Shown in pieces: positions 41,852-51,197 of a DNA stretch of 64,000 nt. The stretch covers positions 124,001-188,000 of the forward strand of contig NZ_JAPVBQ010000005.1 in assembly GCF_026968045.1 (NCBI RefSeq), read 5' to 3'. Position 1 is the stretch's first letter, and each line of letters opens with the position of its first letter. The notes under the pieces are model-generated. The model was not told the DNA's origin. It was given only the letters and a program-made list of their open reading frames with translations, and did no database searches. Both the position numbers and the translations under genes were made by a program. This DNA comes from Modestobacter sp. VKM Ac-2977 (lineage in GTDB: Bacteria > Actinomycetota > Actinomycetes > Mycobacteriales > Geodermatophilaceae).

Positions 41852-43915
41852 TCAGTAGAAGGTGCGGCCGCGGGCGTCGGGCACCCCGGACTTCCGGAAG
41901 AAATAGGTGCTCACCTGGTCCCGCCACTCGCGGGCTGAGCGGAGCTGCTCGGCCAGCCGTCCGGTGCCCCGCTCGGCGACGTCGGGCGGCAGCCGGTCCG
42001 CCAGCTCGGCCCATCGCGCGGCCATCCGCTCGACCTCCTCGACCCCCGCGGCGTGGGTGTCGTAGATGTGCTGGACCACCGTCGTCCCCGAGTGCAGGAC
42101 GTGCCCGTAGGGCACGTGGTGGAAGAACAGCAGCAGCTCGTCGGGGCACGTGTCGACCGACTCGTAGACGCTCCGCCACGGCTCCGGGTACTGGCCCGCG
42201 TAGCCGGTCCCGGTCGCCACCGTGCGGTCCACGCCGATGCCGTCGCGGTCGGCGAAGTGGTACGTGCCCCAGGGGGAGTACTCGTAGCCGTCGATGTCGG
42301 GCCCGTAGTGGTGGTTGGGCTTGACCATGAACCCGATGCCCAGCGGGGAGGTGTACCGCTCGTAGGTGAGCCAGGACCCGTCCATGATCTCGTGCAGCCC
42401 CCGGCGGAGCTCCGGGTCGTCCCCGAACGTCAGGCCGATCCACTCGTCCAGGACGTCCTCCGCCGCCAGCGTGGGGTCCCAGGTGAGCCGCCCGTACCCG
42501 TAGAGGTTGGCCTGGGCCAGCGGGTGCCCGGTCCAGAACGGGTCGTCGCCCACGTTGGACACCGCGGCGATGCCACCGGCCGGGCCGGTGGCGCCGGCCG
42601 CGACGTCGGAGACGGTCCGGTCGTCGTCCCACGGCCGGAAGCCGAGCAGCTCGCGCCACTGCGGCACCAGGTAGCAGACGTGCTGCTGCTGCCCGGTGTA
42701 CTCCTGGGTGACCTGCAGCTCGACGGCCAGCCGGGTCCGCGGCATCGCGGCGATCACCGGGGAGACCGGCTCCCGGACCTGGAAGTCGATCGGGCCGTAC
42801 TTGACCTGCACGACGACGTTGTCGTCGAAGCGCCCGTCGAGGGGGGCGAAGTGGTCGTAGGCGGCCCGGGCGCGGTCGGTCGACCGGTCCCGCCAGTCCT
42901 GCCGGTGGTCGTAGACGAACGCCCGCCAGAACACCGTGCCGCCGTGCGGGGCCAGCGCCCGGCCCAGCAGGTTCGCCCCGTCGGCGTGGTCGCGGCCGTA
43001 GGCGAAGGGCCCCGGCTGGCCCTCGGAGTCGGCCTTCACGACGAAGCCGCCGAGGTCCCCGACCACCGAGTAGACCCGCTCGGCGGTGTCCCGCCACCAC
43101 TGCTGCACCCGGGGGTCCATCGGGTCGGCGGTGTCCAGCCCCCCCAGGGTGACCGGCGAGCCGTAGCTGACGCTCAGCCACACCCGGATGCCGTGCGCCC
43201 GGAAGACCGCCGCCAGCCGGCCGACGTCGGGCAGGTGGGTGGTGAGGAGCTCCGCCTCCCGGCGGTGCACGTTGACGTTGTTGAGCCCCACCGCGTTGAT
43301 GCCCAGGCTGCCGAGCAGGCGGGCGTAGCGCGCCACGCGGGACAGGTCCGCACGCACCCGGCCGTCGGCGTAGAAGATCGACGCCCCGGCGTAGCCGCGC
43401 TCGACGGGCCCCATCGGGGAGTCGGCGGCCAGGTTGTCCCAGTGGTCGAGCATCCGGATCGGCTGCGCCGGCTCCTGCCGCGTCACCAGGCCCCCCGCCT
43501 CCGCTGGCCCGTCCTCGAACGCGCGGTGGCCGAGCCGGAGGAGGTGGTGCAGCCCGTACAGCAGGCCGGGGCCGCCGCCGGCCAGGACCACGGTGGTGTC
43601 GCCGTGCCGGGTGACGAGGAACCCCTCGGTGACCAGGGGGGCCTCCTCGTACCGGGACACCGCCGTCCGCAGCGGCTCGGCCAGCGGCCCGCCGGCCGGC
43701 TGGTCGCGCGCCCCGTCGACGGTGGCCAGGACCAGGTCCGGCAGCCCGGAGCCGTCGGCCTCGCTCAGCACGCCGCCGTGGGCCCGCACGGCGGCGTCCA
43801 CCTCGGCGCGGACGGTGTCGACCACGGCGCCCGTGCCGAGGACGACGACGGCGCGGCGCCCGACGGGGGCGAGGGCATGCTCGGGCAGCCAGCAGGGGTG
43901 CGGCTCGGTGTCCAC
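41852..43915 (-). CDS. aguA: GH67 alpha-glucuronidase
   Basis: 687 residues from a GTG preceded by GAGGAGAACC. Catalytic carboxylates known from GH67 are in place: Glu298 (VKADSEGQPGP), Asp377 (VKYGPIDFQV) and Glu405 (VTQEYTGQQQH); their spacing equals that of the Geobacillus enzyme. It removes (4-O-methyl-)glucuronic acid from the end of xylo-oligosaccharides. No signal peptide, so it acts after import. Last gene of the glucuronate operon, and convergent with the importer operon. Confidence 0.93.
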   Translation of the reverse strand: MDTEPHPCWLPEHALAPVGRRAVVVLGTGAVVDTVRAEVDAAVRAHGGVLSEADGSGLPDLVLATVDGARDQPAGGPLAEPLRTAVSRYEEAPLVTEGFLVTRHGDTTVVLAGGGPGLLYGLHHLLRLGHRAFEDGPAEAGGLVTRQEPAQPIRMLDHWDNLAADSPMGPVERGYAGASIFYADGRVRADLSRVARYARLLGSLGINAVGLNNVNVHRREAELLTTHLPDVGRLAAVFRAHGIRVWLSVSYGSPVTLGGLDTADPMDPRVQQWWRDTAERVYSVVGDLGGFVVKADSEGQPGPFAYGRDHADGANLLGRALAPHGGTVFWRAFVYDHRQDWRDRSTDRARAAYDHFAPLDGRFDDNVVVQVKYGPIDFQVREPVSPVIAAMPRTRLAVELQVTQEYTGQQQHVCYLVPQWRELLGFRPWDDDRTVSDVAAGATGPAGGIAAVSNVGDDPFWTGHPLAQANLYGYGRLTWDPTLAAEDVLDEWIGLTFGDDPELRRGLHEIMDGSWLTYERYTSPLGIGFMVKPNHHYGPDIDGYEYSPWGTYHFADRDGIGVDRTVATGTGYAGQYPEPWRSVYESVDTCPDELLLFFHHVPYGHVLHSGTTVVQHIYDTHAAGVEEVERMAARWAELADRLPPDVAERGTGRLAEQLRSAREWRDQVSTYFFRKSGVPDARGRTFY

Positions 43916-43971
43916 GGTTCTCCTCGGGGTCGCGGGGGCCGCGGGGGCCCCGGACGTGGCGGTCGGGCGGG

Positions 43972-45210
43972 TCACCAGTCGTGCACCGTGCCGTCCTTGA
44001 GCCGGTTGAACGGCAGGTACGCCGGCTCGTAGGGGTGGCGTCCGGCTGCGTCGTCGTCGTAGTCGACCCCCAGCCCCGGCTCCTCGCCCGGGTGGAGGTG
44101 GCCGTCGGCCCAGCGGAAGGACTGCCGGAAGACCTCGTCGGTCAGCCGGCTGTGCTGCATGTACTCCTGGATGCCGAAGTTGTGGATGGCGAGGGAGAGG
44201 TGTGTCGCGGCGGCCATGCCGACGGGGGAGACGTCGGTGGGGCCGTGCATGCCGGACTTGATCTGGTACTGCCCGGCGAAGTCGAGGATCCGGCGCAGCC
44301 CGGTGATGCCGCCGGCGTGGGTGACCGAGGAGCGCACGTAGTCGATCAGCTGCTCGCGGATCAGCGTCTGGTAGTCCCAGATCGTGTTGAGCACCTCCCC
44401 GAGCGCCAGCGGGGTGGTGGTGTGGTGCCGCACCAGCCGCAGCGCCTCCTGGTTCTCCGCGGGGGTGCAGTCCTCGAGCCAGAAGAGGTCGTAGGGCTCC
44501 AGGTCCTTCCCCAGCCGGGCCGCCTGGATGGGGGTCAGCCGGTGGTGGGCGTCGTGCAGCAGCGGCAGCTCCGCGCCGAACTCCGCGCGCACGGCCTCCA
44601 CCACGCCGGGCAGGTGGCGCAGGTACGCCCGGGAGTCCCAGTCCTCCTCGACCGGCAGCGGAGCCCGGTGCGCCGGCTCGTACTGGTAGCGCCCGGTCGG
44701 CGGCTGGGACGACACCCCGTACACCTTGTCGATCCCGGGGACCGAGGTCTGGACGCGGATGGCGCGGAAGCCCTCCGCGAGCTGGGAGCGGATGGAGTCG
44801 AACAGCTCCGGGGTGGTCCGGCCGGCAGCGTGCCCGTAGACCAGCACGCCGTCCCGCGAGGCCCCGCCGAGGAGCTGGTAGAGCGGCAGCCCCGCGGTCC
44901 TGGCCTTGATGTCCCACAGCGCCACGTCGACCGCGGCCACCGCGGTCATGGTGACCGGCCCGCGGCGCCAGTAGGCGCTGCGGTAGAGGAACTGCCAGGT
45001 GTCCTCGATGCGCTGGGCGTCGCGGCCGATCAGCATCGGGACGACGTGGTCGCGCAGGTAGGACACCACGGCGAGCTCGCGGCCGTTGAGCGTGGCGTCG
45101 CCCAGCCCGACGACGCCGTCCTCGGTGGTGAGCCGCAGGGTGACGAAGTTGCGGCCCGGGCTCGTGACGAGCACCTCGGCCGACCGGATCAGGCTGCCCG
45201 CGCCGGTCAT
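43972..45210 (-). CDS. manD: D-mannonate dehydratase, enolase superfamily (ManD)
   Basis: 412 residues, the usual ManD size. The stretches [52 protein letters not shown] and [19 protein letters not shown] are ManD hallmarks with the Mg2+ carboxylates (Asp/Glu/Glu). It dehydrates D-mannonate to 2-keto-3-deoxygluconate. This replaces the unrelated UxuA. The start overlaps the stop of kdgK (ATGA), so the two are coupled, and the product is the next kinase's substrate. Confidence 0.93.
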   Translation of the reverse strand: MTGAGSLIRSAEVLVTSPGRNFVTLRLTTEDGVVGLGDATLNGRELAVVSYLRDHVVPMLIGRDAQRIEDTWQFLYRSAYWRRGPVTMTAVAAVDVALWDIKARTAGLPLYQLLGGASRDGVLVYGHAAGRTTPELFDSIRSQLAEGFRAIRVQTSVPGIDKVYGVSSQPPTGRYQYEPAHRAPLPVEEDWDSRAYLRHLPGVVEAVRAEFGAELPLLHDAHHRLTPIQAARLGKDLEPYDLFWLEDCTPAENQEALRLVRHHTTTPLALGEVLNTIWDYQTLIREQLIDYVRSSVTHAGGITGLRRILDFAGQYQIKSGMHGPTDVSPVGMAAATHLSLAIHNFGIQEYMQHSRLTDEVFRQSFRWADGHLHPGEEPGLGVDYDDDAAGRHPYEPAYLPFNRLKDGTVHDW

Positions 45211-46304
45211 CGGTCCGCCCCCGCGCCGCCGTTGCGTACCAGCTTCTCCACGTCCGCCTCCGTCACCATGGTCGTGTCGCCCGGCGTGGTCATCGCCAGG
45301 GCGCCGTGCGCGGCGCCGTACTCCACCGCTGTCTGCAGGGGAAGCCCCGTGAGCAGTCCGAAGACGAGGCCGGAGGCGAAGGAGTCCCCGCCGCCGACCC
45401 GGTCCAGGATCTCCAGGCCGTCGCGCTGGGTGGCGCTGACCGGTCCGGTCCCCGCCGACCAGGCCACCGCGCCCCAGTCGTTCACCGTCGCGCTGTGCTC
45501 CGTCCGCCGGGTGGCGGCGATGACGGCGAAGTTCGGGTGCTCCGCGGTCGCCCTGGCCACCATCGCCGCGAAGGAGCCCCCGACGGGGGGCTCGGTGCCG
45601 GCGTCCGGGACAGCGATGTCCAGGCACGCGGTGAAGTGGCCCTCGTTGCCGATCATCACGTCGACGTGCGGGGCGATCCGGCGGTTGACCTCGCGCGCCC
45701 CGGCCAGCCCGCCGAAGGTCTGCCACAGGCTCGGCCGGTAGTTCAGGTCGTAGGAGACCACCGTGCCGTGCCGCTTGGCGGAGGTCACCGCCTCCAGGGT
45801 GACCTCCGCGGCGCTGTCGCTCAGCGCGGCGAAGATGCCACCGGTGTGCAGCCAGCGCACCCCGAGCCGGCCGAACAGGTCGTCCCAGTCGACGTCTCCC
45901 GGCCGCAGCTGAGCGGCCGCGGTGTGGCCGCGGTCGGACACACCGACGGCGCCCCGCACGCCGAATCCGCGCTCGGTGAAGTTCAGGCCGTTGCGGACCG
46001 CCCGGCCGACCCCGTCGTGGGGCATCCAGCGCACGAGCGAGGTGTCGACCCCACCGGTGAGCATGCAGTCCTCGACCAGCCGGCCGACCTCGTTGTCGGC
46101 GAGCGCGGTGACGGCCGCCGTCCGCAGCCCGAAGGCGCGGCGCAGCCCCCGGGCGACGTTGTACTCCCCGCCGCCCTCCCAGACGCGGAACTGGCGGGTG
46201 GTGCGGATCCGCCCCTCGCCCGGGTCCAGCCGGAGCATCACCTCGCCGAGGGAGACCGCGTCGTAGCGGCACTCGGCGGCGGGTCTGATCGTCAGGCCGG
46301 GCAT
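45207..46304 (-). CDS. kdgK: PfkB-type sugar kinase, 2-keto-3-deoxygluconate kinase
   Basis: 365 residues. PfkB motifs: [16 protein letters not shown] near the start (substrate region) and [20 protein letters not shown] (ATP anion hole with catalytic Asp). The sequence and the neighbours manD and eda point to KdgK, phosphorylating 2-keto-3-deoxygluconate to KDPG. Cytosolic. Confidence 0.9.
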   Translation of the reverse strand: MPGLTIRPAAECRYDAVSLGEVMLRLDPGEGRIRTTRQFRVWEGGGEYNVARGLRRAFGLRTAAVTALADNEVGRLVEDCMLTGGVDTSLVRWMPHDGVGRAVRNGLNFTERGFGVRGAVGVSDRGHTAAAQLRPGDVDWDDLFGRLGVRWLHTGGIFAALSDSAAEVTLEAVTSAKRHGTVVSYDLNYRPSLWQTFGGLAGAREVNRRIAPHVDVMIGNEGHFTACLDIAVPDAGTEPPVGGSFAAMVARATAEHPNFAVIAATRRTEHSATVNDWGAVAWSAGTGPVSATQRDGLEILDRVGGGDSFASGLVFGLLTGLPLQTAVEYGAAHGALAMTTPGDTTMVTEADVEKLVRNGGAGADR

Positions 46305-46347
46305 GGCTGTCCTCTCGGGGCGGGCGCAGCGGGTGGCGGGGGCCGGG

Positions 46348-46977
46348 TCACTCGGCGCGCGGCAGCGCGGCCACCGCCGCGGCGGTGCGCCGGGTGACCT
46401 CGGCGAGGTCGCCGGCGGCGATCCGGTCCCGGGGGACCATCCAGGAGCCGCCCACGGCGGTCACCGACGGGAGGTCCAGGTACTCCTGGACGGTGCCCGG
46501 CCCGATGCCGCCGGTCGGCACGAAGCGCACCCCGGGGAACGGCGCGGCCAGCGCGGCGATGGCGGCGGCCCCACCGGAGGTCGCGGCCGGGAAGAACTTG
46601 ACGGTCTCGACGCCCAGCTCCAGCGCGGCCTGGACCTCCGTGGCGGTGACCGCGCCGGGCAGGGCGAGGACGCCGCGCTCGCGGCAGCGCTCGACGACCG
46701 GGCGGCTGAGCCCGGGGGAGACGACGAAGGTGGCCCCCGCGTCGACGGCCCGGTCGACCTGCTCGGGGGTGAGCACGGTGCCCGCGCCCACCACGACGTC
46801 CCCGCGGGCGGCCATGATCCGGATGGCCTCCGGGCCTGCCGCCGTGCGGAAGGTGATCTCGGCGAGGGGCAGGCCGCCGTCCACCAGCGCCTGGGCGAGC
46901 GCGTCGGCGTGCCCGGCGTCGTCGAGCACGACGACCGGCACCAGCCGCGCCTGCGCCAGCTGGTCAGTGGTGTCCAC
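46348..46977 (-). CDS. eda: KDPG/KHG aldolase
   Basis: 209 residues from a GTG. Class I aldolase residues: Glu40 and Arg44 in AEITFRT and the Schiff-base Lys127 in VETVKFFPA; phosphate is bound by PTGGIGPG. It splits KDPG into pyruvate and glyceraldehyde-3-phosphate, the last step of the glucuronate pathway encoded here. Confidence 0.95.
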   Translation of the reverse strand: MDTTDQLAQARLVPVVVLDDAGHADALAQALVDGGLPLAEITFRTAAGPEAIRIMAARGDVVVGAGTVLTPEQVDRAVDAGATFVVSPGLSRPVVERCRERGVLALPGAVTATEVQAALELGVETVKFFPAATSGGAAAIAALAAPFPGVRFVPTGGIGPGTVQEYLDLPSVTAVGGSWMVPRDRIAAGDLAEVTRRTAAAVAALPRAE

Positions 46978-47004
46978 GGATCTCCCTCGAGGCCGATCGC
47001 GTCG

Positions 47005-48363
47005 TCACGCCGGCTCCAGCTCGTGCGCCGCGGCCAGCACAGCGGCGCGGACGGTGTCGTCGGCCAGCTCCGGGTCCAGCTCGTCGAGGACCCGGGCGAC
47101 CGCGTCGGGCAGCGGGCCGCCCGCCGCGGCCCGGAAACGGTCCGCCTGCGGATCGGTCACCGGCGCGCCCTGGCCGCTCAGGTGCAGCACCCAGGCGGCC
47201 AGTACGCGGGCCGGGCCGGCGAGGTCCGCGCCGGCCGCCCGCGCGCGGTGCAGCGCGGGCAGGATGCGCACGGGCAGCTTCAGGGAGCCGTCGGCGGCGA
47301 TCTGCGCCAGGGAGTGCCGCATCCGCGGGTTGGCGAACCGCCGCAGCAGCGCGGCGCGGTACTCCTCGACCTCCGCCGCGGGCTGCGGCAGGTGGGCCGC
47401 CGCCGCGTCCCACCAGTCCTGCACCCACCGCGCGCAGCCGGCGTCGGCGATCGCGGCGTCGACGGTCCCGTGCCCGCGCAGCGGACCGGCGTAGGCCAGC
47501 AGCGAGTGCGCCCCGTTCAGCAGCCACAGCTTGCGCTGCTCGTAGGGCCCGACGTCGTCGGTGAGGACGGCGCCGGCCGTCTCCCACGCCGGCCGACCGC
47601 CGGGGAACCGGCCGCTGAGCACCCACTCGCTGAAGGGCTCGGTGAGCACCGGGACGCGGTCGTCGAACCCGTTGGCGGCTCGGCACGCGGCGACGTCCTC
47701 GGCGGTGGTCCGCGGGGTGATGCGGTCGACCATCGTCGTGGTGAAGGAGACCGTCCGGTCCAGCCAGGGCAGCAGCGACGGGTCGACCTCGGCGGCGAGG
47801 TCGCGGACGACCCGGCCGGTGACGCGCCCGTTGTCGGGGAGGTTGTCGCACGGCACCACGGTCAGCGGCCCGGCGCCGGCGTCCCGGCGGGCGAGCAGCC
47901 CGGCGAGCAGCCGGGCCGGGGCGGTGCGCACCGGCTCGGTCACCGCGGTGCGCAGCGCGGCGAGGTCGGCCCGCAGGTCGGGGTGGTCCAGGTCCGGGCC
48001 GCCGTCGGCCCGCCGCACGTAGCCGGCCTCGGTCACCGTCACGGTGAGGACGGCGACCTGCGGATCGGCCAGGTACCGGAGCCACGCGCCGTGGTCGGTG
48101 CCCGGGTGCGCGCGCACGACGCTGGGCACCACCTCGGCCCGGTCGCCGTCGGGCGCGCGGGTGACGAGGGTGTACAGCCCGTCCTGGGCCGACAGGGCCG
48201 CGGCGAGCTCGGTGCTGCGCCCGGTGAACGCCGCGATGCCCCACTCCACCGCATCGGTGGCGTGGGCGGTGTACCAGGCCTGGTGGGCGCGGGAGAAGCT
48301 GCCCAGCCCGAGGTGGACGATCCGGACGGGTGGCGCCGGGTGCGACCGGGTCAGCGCGGTCAC
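47005..48363 (-). CDS. uxuB: Fructuronate reductase, mannitol dehydrogenase family
   Basis: 452 residues from a GTG overlapping the uxaC stop (GTGA). The NAD-binding start VRIVHLGLGSFSRAHQAWYT and the catalytic Lys/Asn/His segment EQRKLWLLNGAHSLLAYAG are those of long-chain mannitol dehydrogenase-type enzymes. Position directly after uxaC and before eda/kdgK/manD makes D-fructuronate to D-mannonate reduction (NADH) the best call; tagaturonate or mannitol specificity cannot be ruled out from sequence. Confidence 0.88.
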   Translation of the reverse strand: MTALTRSHPAPPVRIVHLGLGSFSRAHQAWYTAHATDAVEWGIAAFTGRSTELAAALSAQDGLYTLVTRAPDGDRAEVVPSVVRAHPGTDHGAWLRYLADPQVAVLTVTVTEAGYVRRADGGPDLDHPDLRADLAALRTAVTEPVRTAPARLLAGLLARRDAGAGPLTVVPCDNLPDNGRVTGRVVRDLAAEVDPSLLPWLDRTVSFTTTMVDRITPRTTAEDVAACRAANGFDDRVPVLTEPFSEWVLSGRFPGGRPAWETAGAVLTDDVGPYEQRKLWLLNGAHSLLAYAGPLRGHGTVDAAIADAGCARWVQDWWDAAAAHLPQPAAEVEEYRAALLRRFANPRMRHSLAQIAADGSLKLPVRILPALHRARAAGADLAGPARVLAAWVLHLSGQGAPVTDPQADRFRAAAGGPLPDAVARVLDELDPELADDTVRAAVLAAAHELEPA

Positions 48364-49778
48364 AGCTTGAACGTCGCGGTGGGGCGCCCCGAGACCAGGT
48401 CGACCGCCGTCGCCACGGCCTCCTCCTCGTCGAGGCAGTGCTCGGCGACCAGGTTGGCCAGGAAGCCGCTGTCCAGCCGCCGCGACATGTCGTGGCGGGC
48501 CGGGATCGAACAGAACGCCCGGGTGTCGTCGATGAAGCCGGACAGCCGGCTGAAGCCCGCGGTCTCGGTGACGGCGGAGTAGAAGCGGCGCACCGCCAGC
48601 GGCGCGTCGAGGAACCACCACGGTGCCCCGATGTGGACCGACGGGTAGAAGGCGGCGAGCGGGGCGAGCTCGCGGGAGAAGACCGTCTCGTCCAGGGTGA
48701 AGACGACCAGGTGCAGGTTCGGGTGCATGCCGAACCGCTGCAGCAGCGGCCGGAGCGCGTCGGTGAGCTCCATCCGCAGCGGGATGTCGTGGCCGGTGTC
48801 GGCGCCGAAGGCCTCCAGCGTGGGGGTGTGGTGGGCCCGCCGGACGCCGGGGTGCAGGGTCATCACCAGGCCGTCGTCGCAGGACATCCGGGCCATCTCC
48901 AGGAGCATGTGCCCACGCAGCGCTGCGGCCTCTTGCGTGGTGACCCGGCCGGCCAGCGCGGCGGCGTAGATGCGCTCGGCCTCGGCCGGCGGCAACGCGT
49001 CGGTGCGGACGTCGACGTGGCTGTGGTCGGTCGACACCGCGCCGTGGGCGATGAAGTGCTGCCGCCGCAGCTCCATCGCCGCCGCCCAGCCGGCGTAGGT
49101 CCCGGTGTCCACGTCGGCGACCTTGCCCAGCCGCTCGACCAGGTCGGCCCAGCCCTCCGCAGCGACCTCGAGGTGGGCGTCGGGCCGGAAGGTCGGGATG
49201 ACCCGGCCCGCCCAGGTCGGGTCCGCGCTCAGCGCGGCGTGGGTGGCCAGGTCGTCGCACGGGTCGTCGGTGGTGGCCAGCACGCTGATGCCGAACCGCT
49301 GGAACAGCGCCCGCGGCCGGTGCGAGGGCTGCGCCAGCCGCTCGGCCACCTGGTCGTAGACGGCGTCGGCGGTCTCCGCCGACGGCCGGACCTGCACGTC
49401 GAAGATCTCGGCGAGCTCGGACTCCAGCCAGTACCGGACGGGGGTGCCGCGGAAGACGTGCCAGTGGCTGCACAGCTCCTGCCACGCCTGCCGGGACTGG
49501 GCCTCGGTGAGTGCCGTCCGGCCCACCCCGAGGGCGTCGAGGGGCACGCCGTTCGCGTGCAGCAGCCGGGTCACGTAGTGGTCCGGTGTCACGAAGAGCG
49601 AAGCCGGGTCCGGGAAGGGCTGGTCCTCCAGGAGTGTCCGGGGGTCCACGTGCCCGTGTGGGGAGATGACCGGCAGGTCCCGCACGGCGCCGTAGATCTC
49701 GCGAGCCACCGCCCGGACGCCCGCGTCGGCGGGGAGGAGACGGTCGGGGTGCAGTCTCAACGGGGCGGGGCGCTGCAT
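48360..49778 (-). CDS. uxaC: Glucuronate isomerase
   Basis: 472 residues, the usual length. Metal motif SPHGHVDPRTLL (His41, His43), SVLATTDDPCDDL and LHPGVRRAHH are UxaC hallmarks. It isomerises D-glucuronate to D-fructuronate (and galacturonate to tagaturonate). First gene of the glucuronate operon; an operator-like site lies about 30 bases upstream of its ATG, between it and the LacI-type gene. Confidence 0.95.
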   Translation of the reverse strand: MQRPAPLRLHPDRLLPADAGVRAVAREIYGAVRDLPVISPHGHVDPRTLLEDQPFPDPASLFVTPDHYVTRLLHANGVPLDALGVGRTALTEAQSRQAWQELCSHWHVFRGTPVRYWLESELAEIFDVQVRPSAETADAVYDQVAERLAQPSHRPRALFQRFGISVLATTDDPCDDLATHAALSADPTWAGRVIPTFRPDAHLEVAAEGWADLVERLGKVADVDTGTYAGWAAAMELRRQHFIAHGAVSTDHSHVDVRTDALPPAEAERIYAAALAGRVTTQEAAALRGHMLLEMARMSCDDGLVMTLHPGVRRAHHTPTLEAFGADTGHDIPLRMELTDALRPLLQRFGMHPNLHLVVFTLDETVFSRELAPLAAFYPSVHIGAPWWFLDAPLAVRRFYSAVTETAGFSRLSGFIDDTRAFCSIPARHDMSRRLDSGFLANLVAEHCLDEEEAVATAVDLVSGRPTATFKL

Positions 49779-49808
49779 CCCGTCATGGTTGGACGCCGCC
49801 CCCCACCG

Positions 49809-49826
49809 CGCCAAGTCTTTGCCGCC
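49809..49826 (-). promoter_or_regulatory. Candidate LacI-type operator upstream of uxaC
   Basis: Read on the minus strand the site is GGCGGCAAAGACTTGGCG; it matches the site at 33446-33463 in GGCGGCAAA and TTG with the same spacing. It is 30 bases upstream of the uxaC ATG and 43 bases beyond the regulator's stop. Confidence 0.5.
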
Positions 49827-49869
49827 GGTTGCCGTTGCGTCCTGCACCCGCTCGGCGCGGCGTCCTCGC

Positions 49870-50883
49870 TCAGGTCGGAGGGCTGCTCCTGGCCCTGCGG
49901 TGCTGGGCGCGCCGCGGCGCGGTCGAGTCCCGCACCACCAGCCGGGTCGGCACGACCGTGGGCCGGATCTGGTGGCCGGCGCCGCCGTCGATCTGGGCGG
50001 CCAACCGCGCCACGGCCTCACCGCCGAGCCCGCGCAGTGGGATCGCGACCGTCGTCAGGCCCGGCGTGCAGAAGTCCGAACCGAAGATGTTGTCGAAGCC
50101 GATGACGCTGACGTCGGAGGGCACGGCGACGCCCGCGGCCGCCAGCCCCCGCAGCAGCCCGATCGCGAGCAGGTCGTTGTAGGCGATCACTGCGGTGGGG
50201 TCGAGCCGGCGCAGTGCCTGCACCGCGCTGACGCCGCCGTCGACGGTCGGGGGGAAGGGGCCCACCCGCACCGCGCGCATCTCCAGCTCGTAGGTCGCCT
50301 CCCGCAGGGCGCGCCACCGGACCCCGTCGGCCCAGGAGGCCTCGGGGCCGGCGACGTAGGTGATGGTGGTGTGGCCGAGGTCGGCGAGGTGCTCGACGGC
50401 TCGGCGGATCCCGCGGGCGTTGTCAGCGACCACACTGTGCACCCCGGTGACCGCGCGGTTGCAGACCACGACGGGGAGCTGCTGGGCGACGAGCCGGATC
50501 GAGGCGTCCGACATCCGGGTGCCGGCCAGCAGCAGGCCGTCGACCGCGGTCAGCGAGCGGTCGATGCCGTCCCGTTCCTTGCGTGCCGACTCCTGCGCGT
50601 CGGTGAGCAGGGTCATCCAGTCACGCTCGGTGGCGGCGGCCTCGGCTCCGCGGATGAGGGGGAAGTACACCGGGTTGGTGACGTCGGACACGACCAGCCC
50701 GATCATCCCCGTCTGCCCGGTGACCGTGCGCAGCGACAGCGGGGTCGCGCGATAGCCGAGCCGCTCCGCGGCCTCCTTGATCCGCTCCGCCGTCGCCGCG
50801 CTCACGCGGCCGGGGCGGGAGAAGGCACGCGACACCGTCGATGCCGCCACACCGCACTCCCGGGCGACGTCGTTGATGGTCAC
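49870..50883 (-). CDS. LacI family transcriptional regulator
   Basis: 337 residues from a GTG. The helix-turn-helix TINDVARECGVAASTVSRAF is followed by a hinge and a periplasmic-binding-protein-like core (VIAYNDLLAIGLLRGL, VSVIGFDNIFGSDFCTPGLT). It is immediately upstream of, and in the same orientation as, the glucuronate operon. It is the natural candidate to bind the two shared sites at 49809 and 33446, with a xylo-oligosaccharide or hexuronate as inducer (inference). A start further upstream is possible. Confidence 0.9.
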   Translation of the reverse strand: MTINDVARECGVAASTVSRAFSRPGRVSAATAERIKEAAERLGYRATPLSLRTVTGQTGMIGLVVSDVTNPVYFPLIRGAEAAATERDWMTLLTDAQESARKERDGIDRSLTAVDGLLLAGTRMSDASIRLVAQQLPVVVCNRAVTGVHSVVADNARGIRRAVEHLADLGHTTITYVAGPEASWADGVRWRALREATYELEMRAVRVGPFPPTVDGGVSAVQALRRLDPTAVIAYNDLLAIGLLRGLAAAGVAVPSDVSVIGFDNIFGSDFCTPGLTTVAIPLRGLGGEAVARLAAQIDGGAGHQIRPTVVPTRLVVRDSTAPRRAQHRRARSSPPT

Positions 50884-51161
50884 GGCACCCTTGCCCTGCT
50901 CGCTGACGGCCGTCCTCCCGTCCTCGTCGTCGTCCGGCGCCCCCTGGGCGGCCGGGTCCCCCGGGTGTGGCCCGCGATGCTACGTCGACACGCCGGTGAG
51001 ATGGCCGCGCCCCGGCTCGCCGTGGCTCCCACCCGGACCCGGGACGCCGTGCGCCGGTCGCCCACCCGGCCCCGGCCCCGGTGTGCCACCCGGCGCGCCG
51101 GCTGTGGAACCGGCCCCGGTCCATCAGCAGGTCTCGTTCTGCTCACCCGCGCGCCACCCTC
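50884..51161. other. Divergent intergenic region, LacI / ROK regulators
   Basis: About 280 bases of very high GC with no supported gene. The ROK-side promoter and operator (51162-51196) adjoin it. No clear promoter for the LacI-type gene was found. Confidence 0.4.
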
Positions 51162-51196
51162 TTGACAGGTGTTTGTAAGGACGGTTGCCTAACAAA
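51162..51196 (+). promoter_or_regulatory. Promoter with overlapping inverted repeat, ROK regulator gene
   Basis: TTGACA (51162-51167) is a good -35. With a 17-base spacer the -10 would be TTGCCT (51185-51190), weak, placing the transcript start at about the GTG codon at 51198. The inverted repeat TTTGTAAGG / CCTAACAAA (51172-51180 and 51188-51196, eight of nine pairs) covers the spacer, the -10 and the bases up to the start codon: a classic repressor position. Confidence 0.55.
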
Positions 51197-51197
51197 T

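Noticed and set aside
43981-45741. Plus-strand frames antisense to manD and kdgK
   Set aside because: No start signal or family motif; the minus-strand genes explain the coding signal completely.
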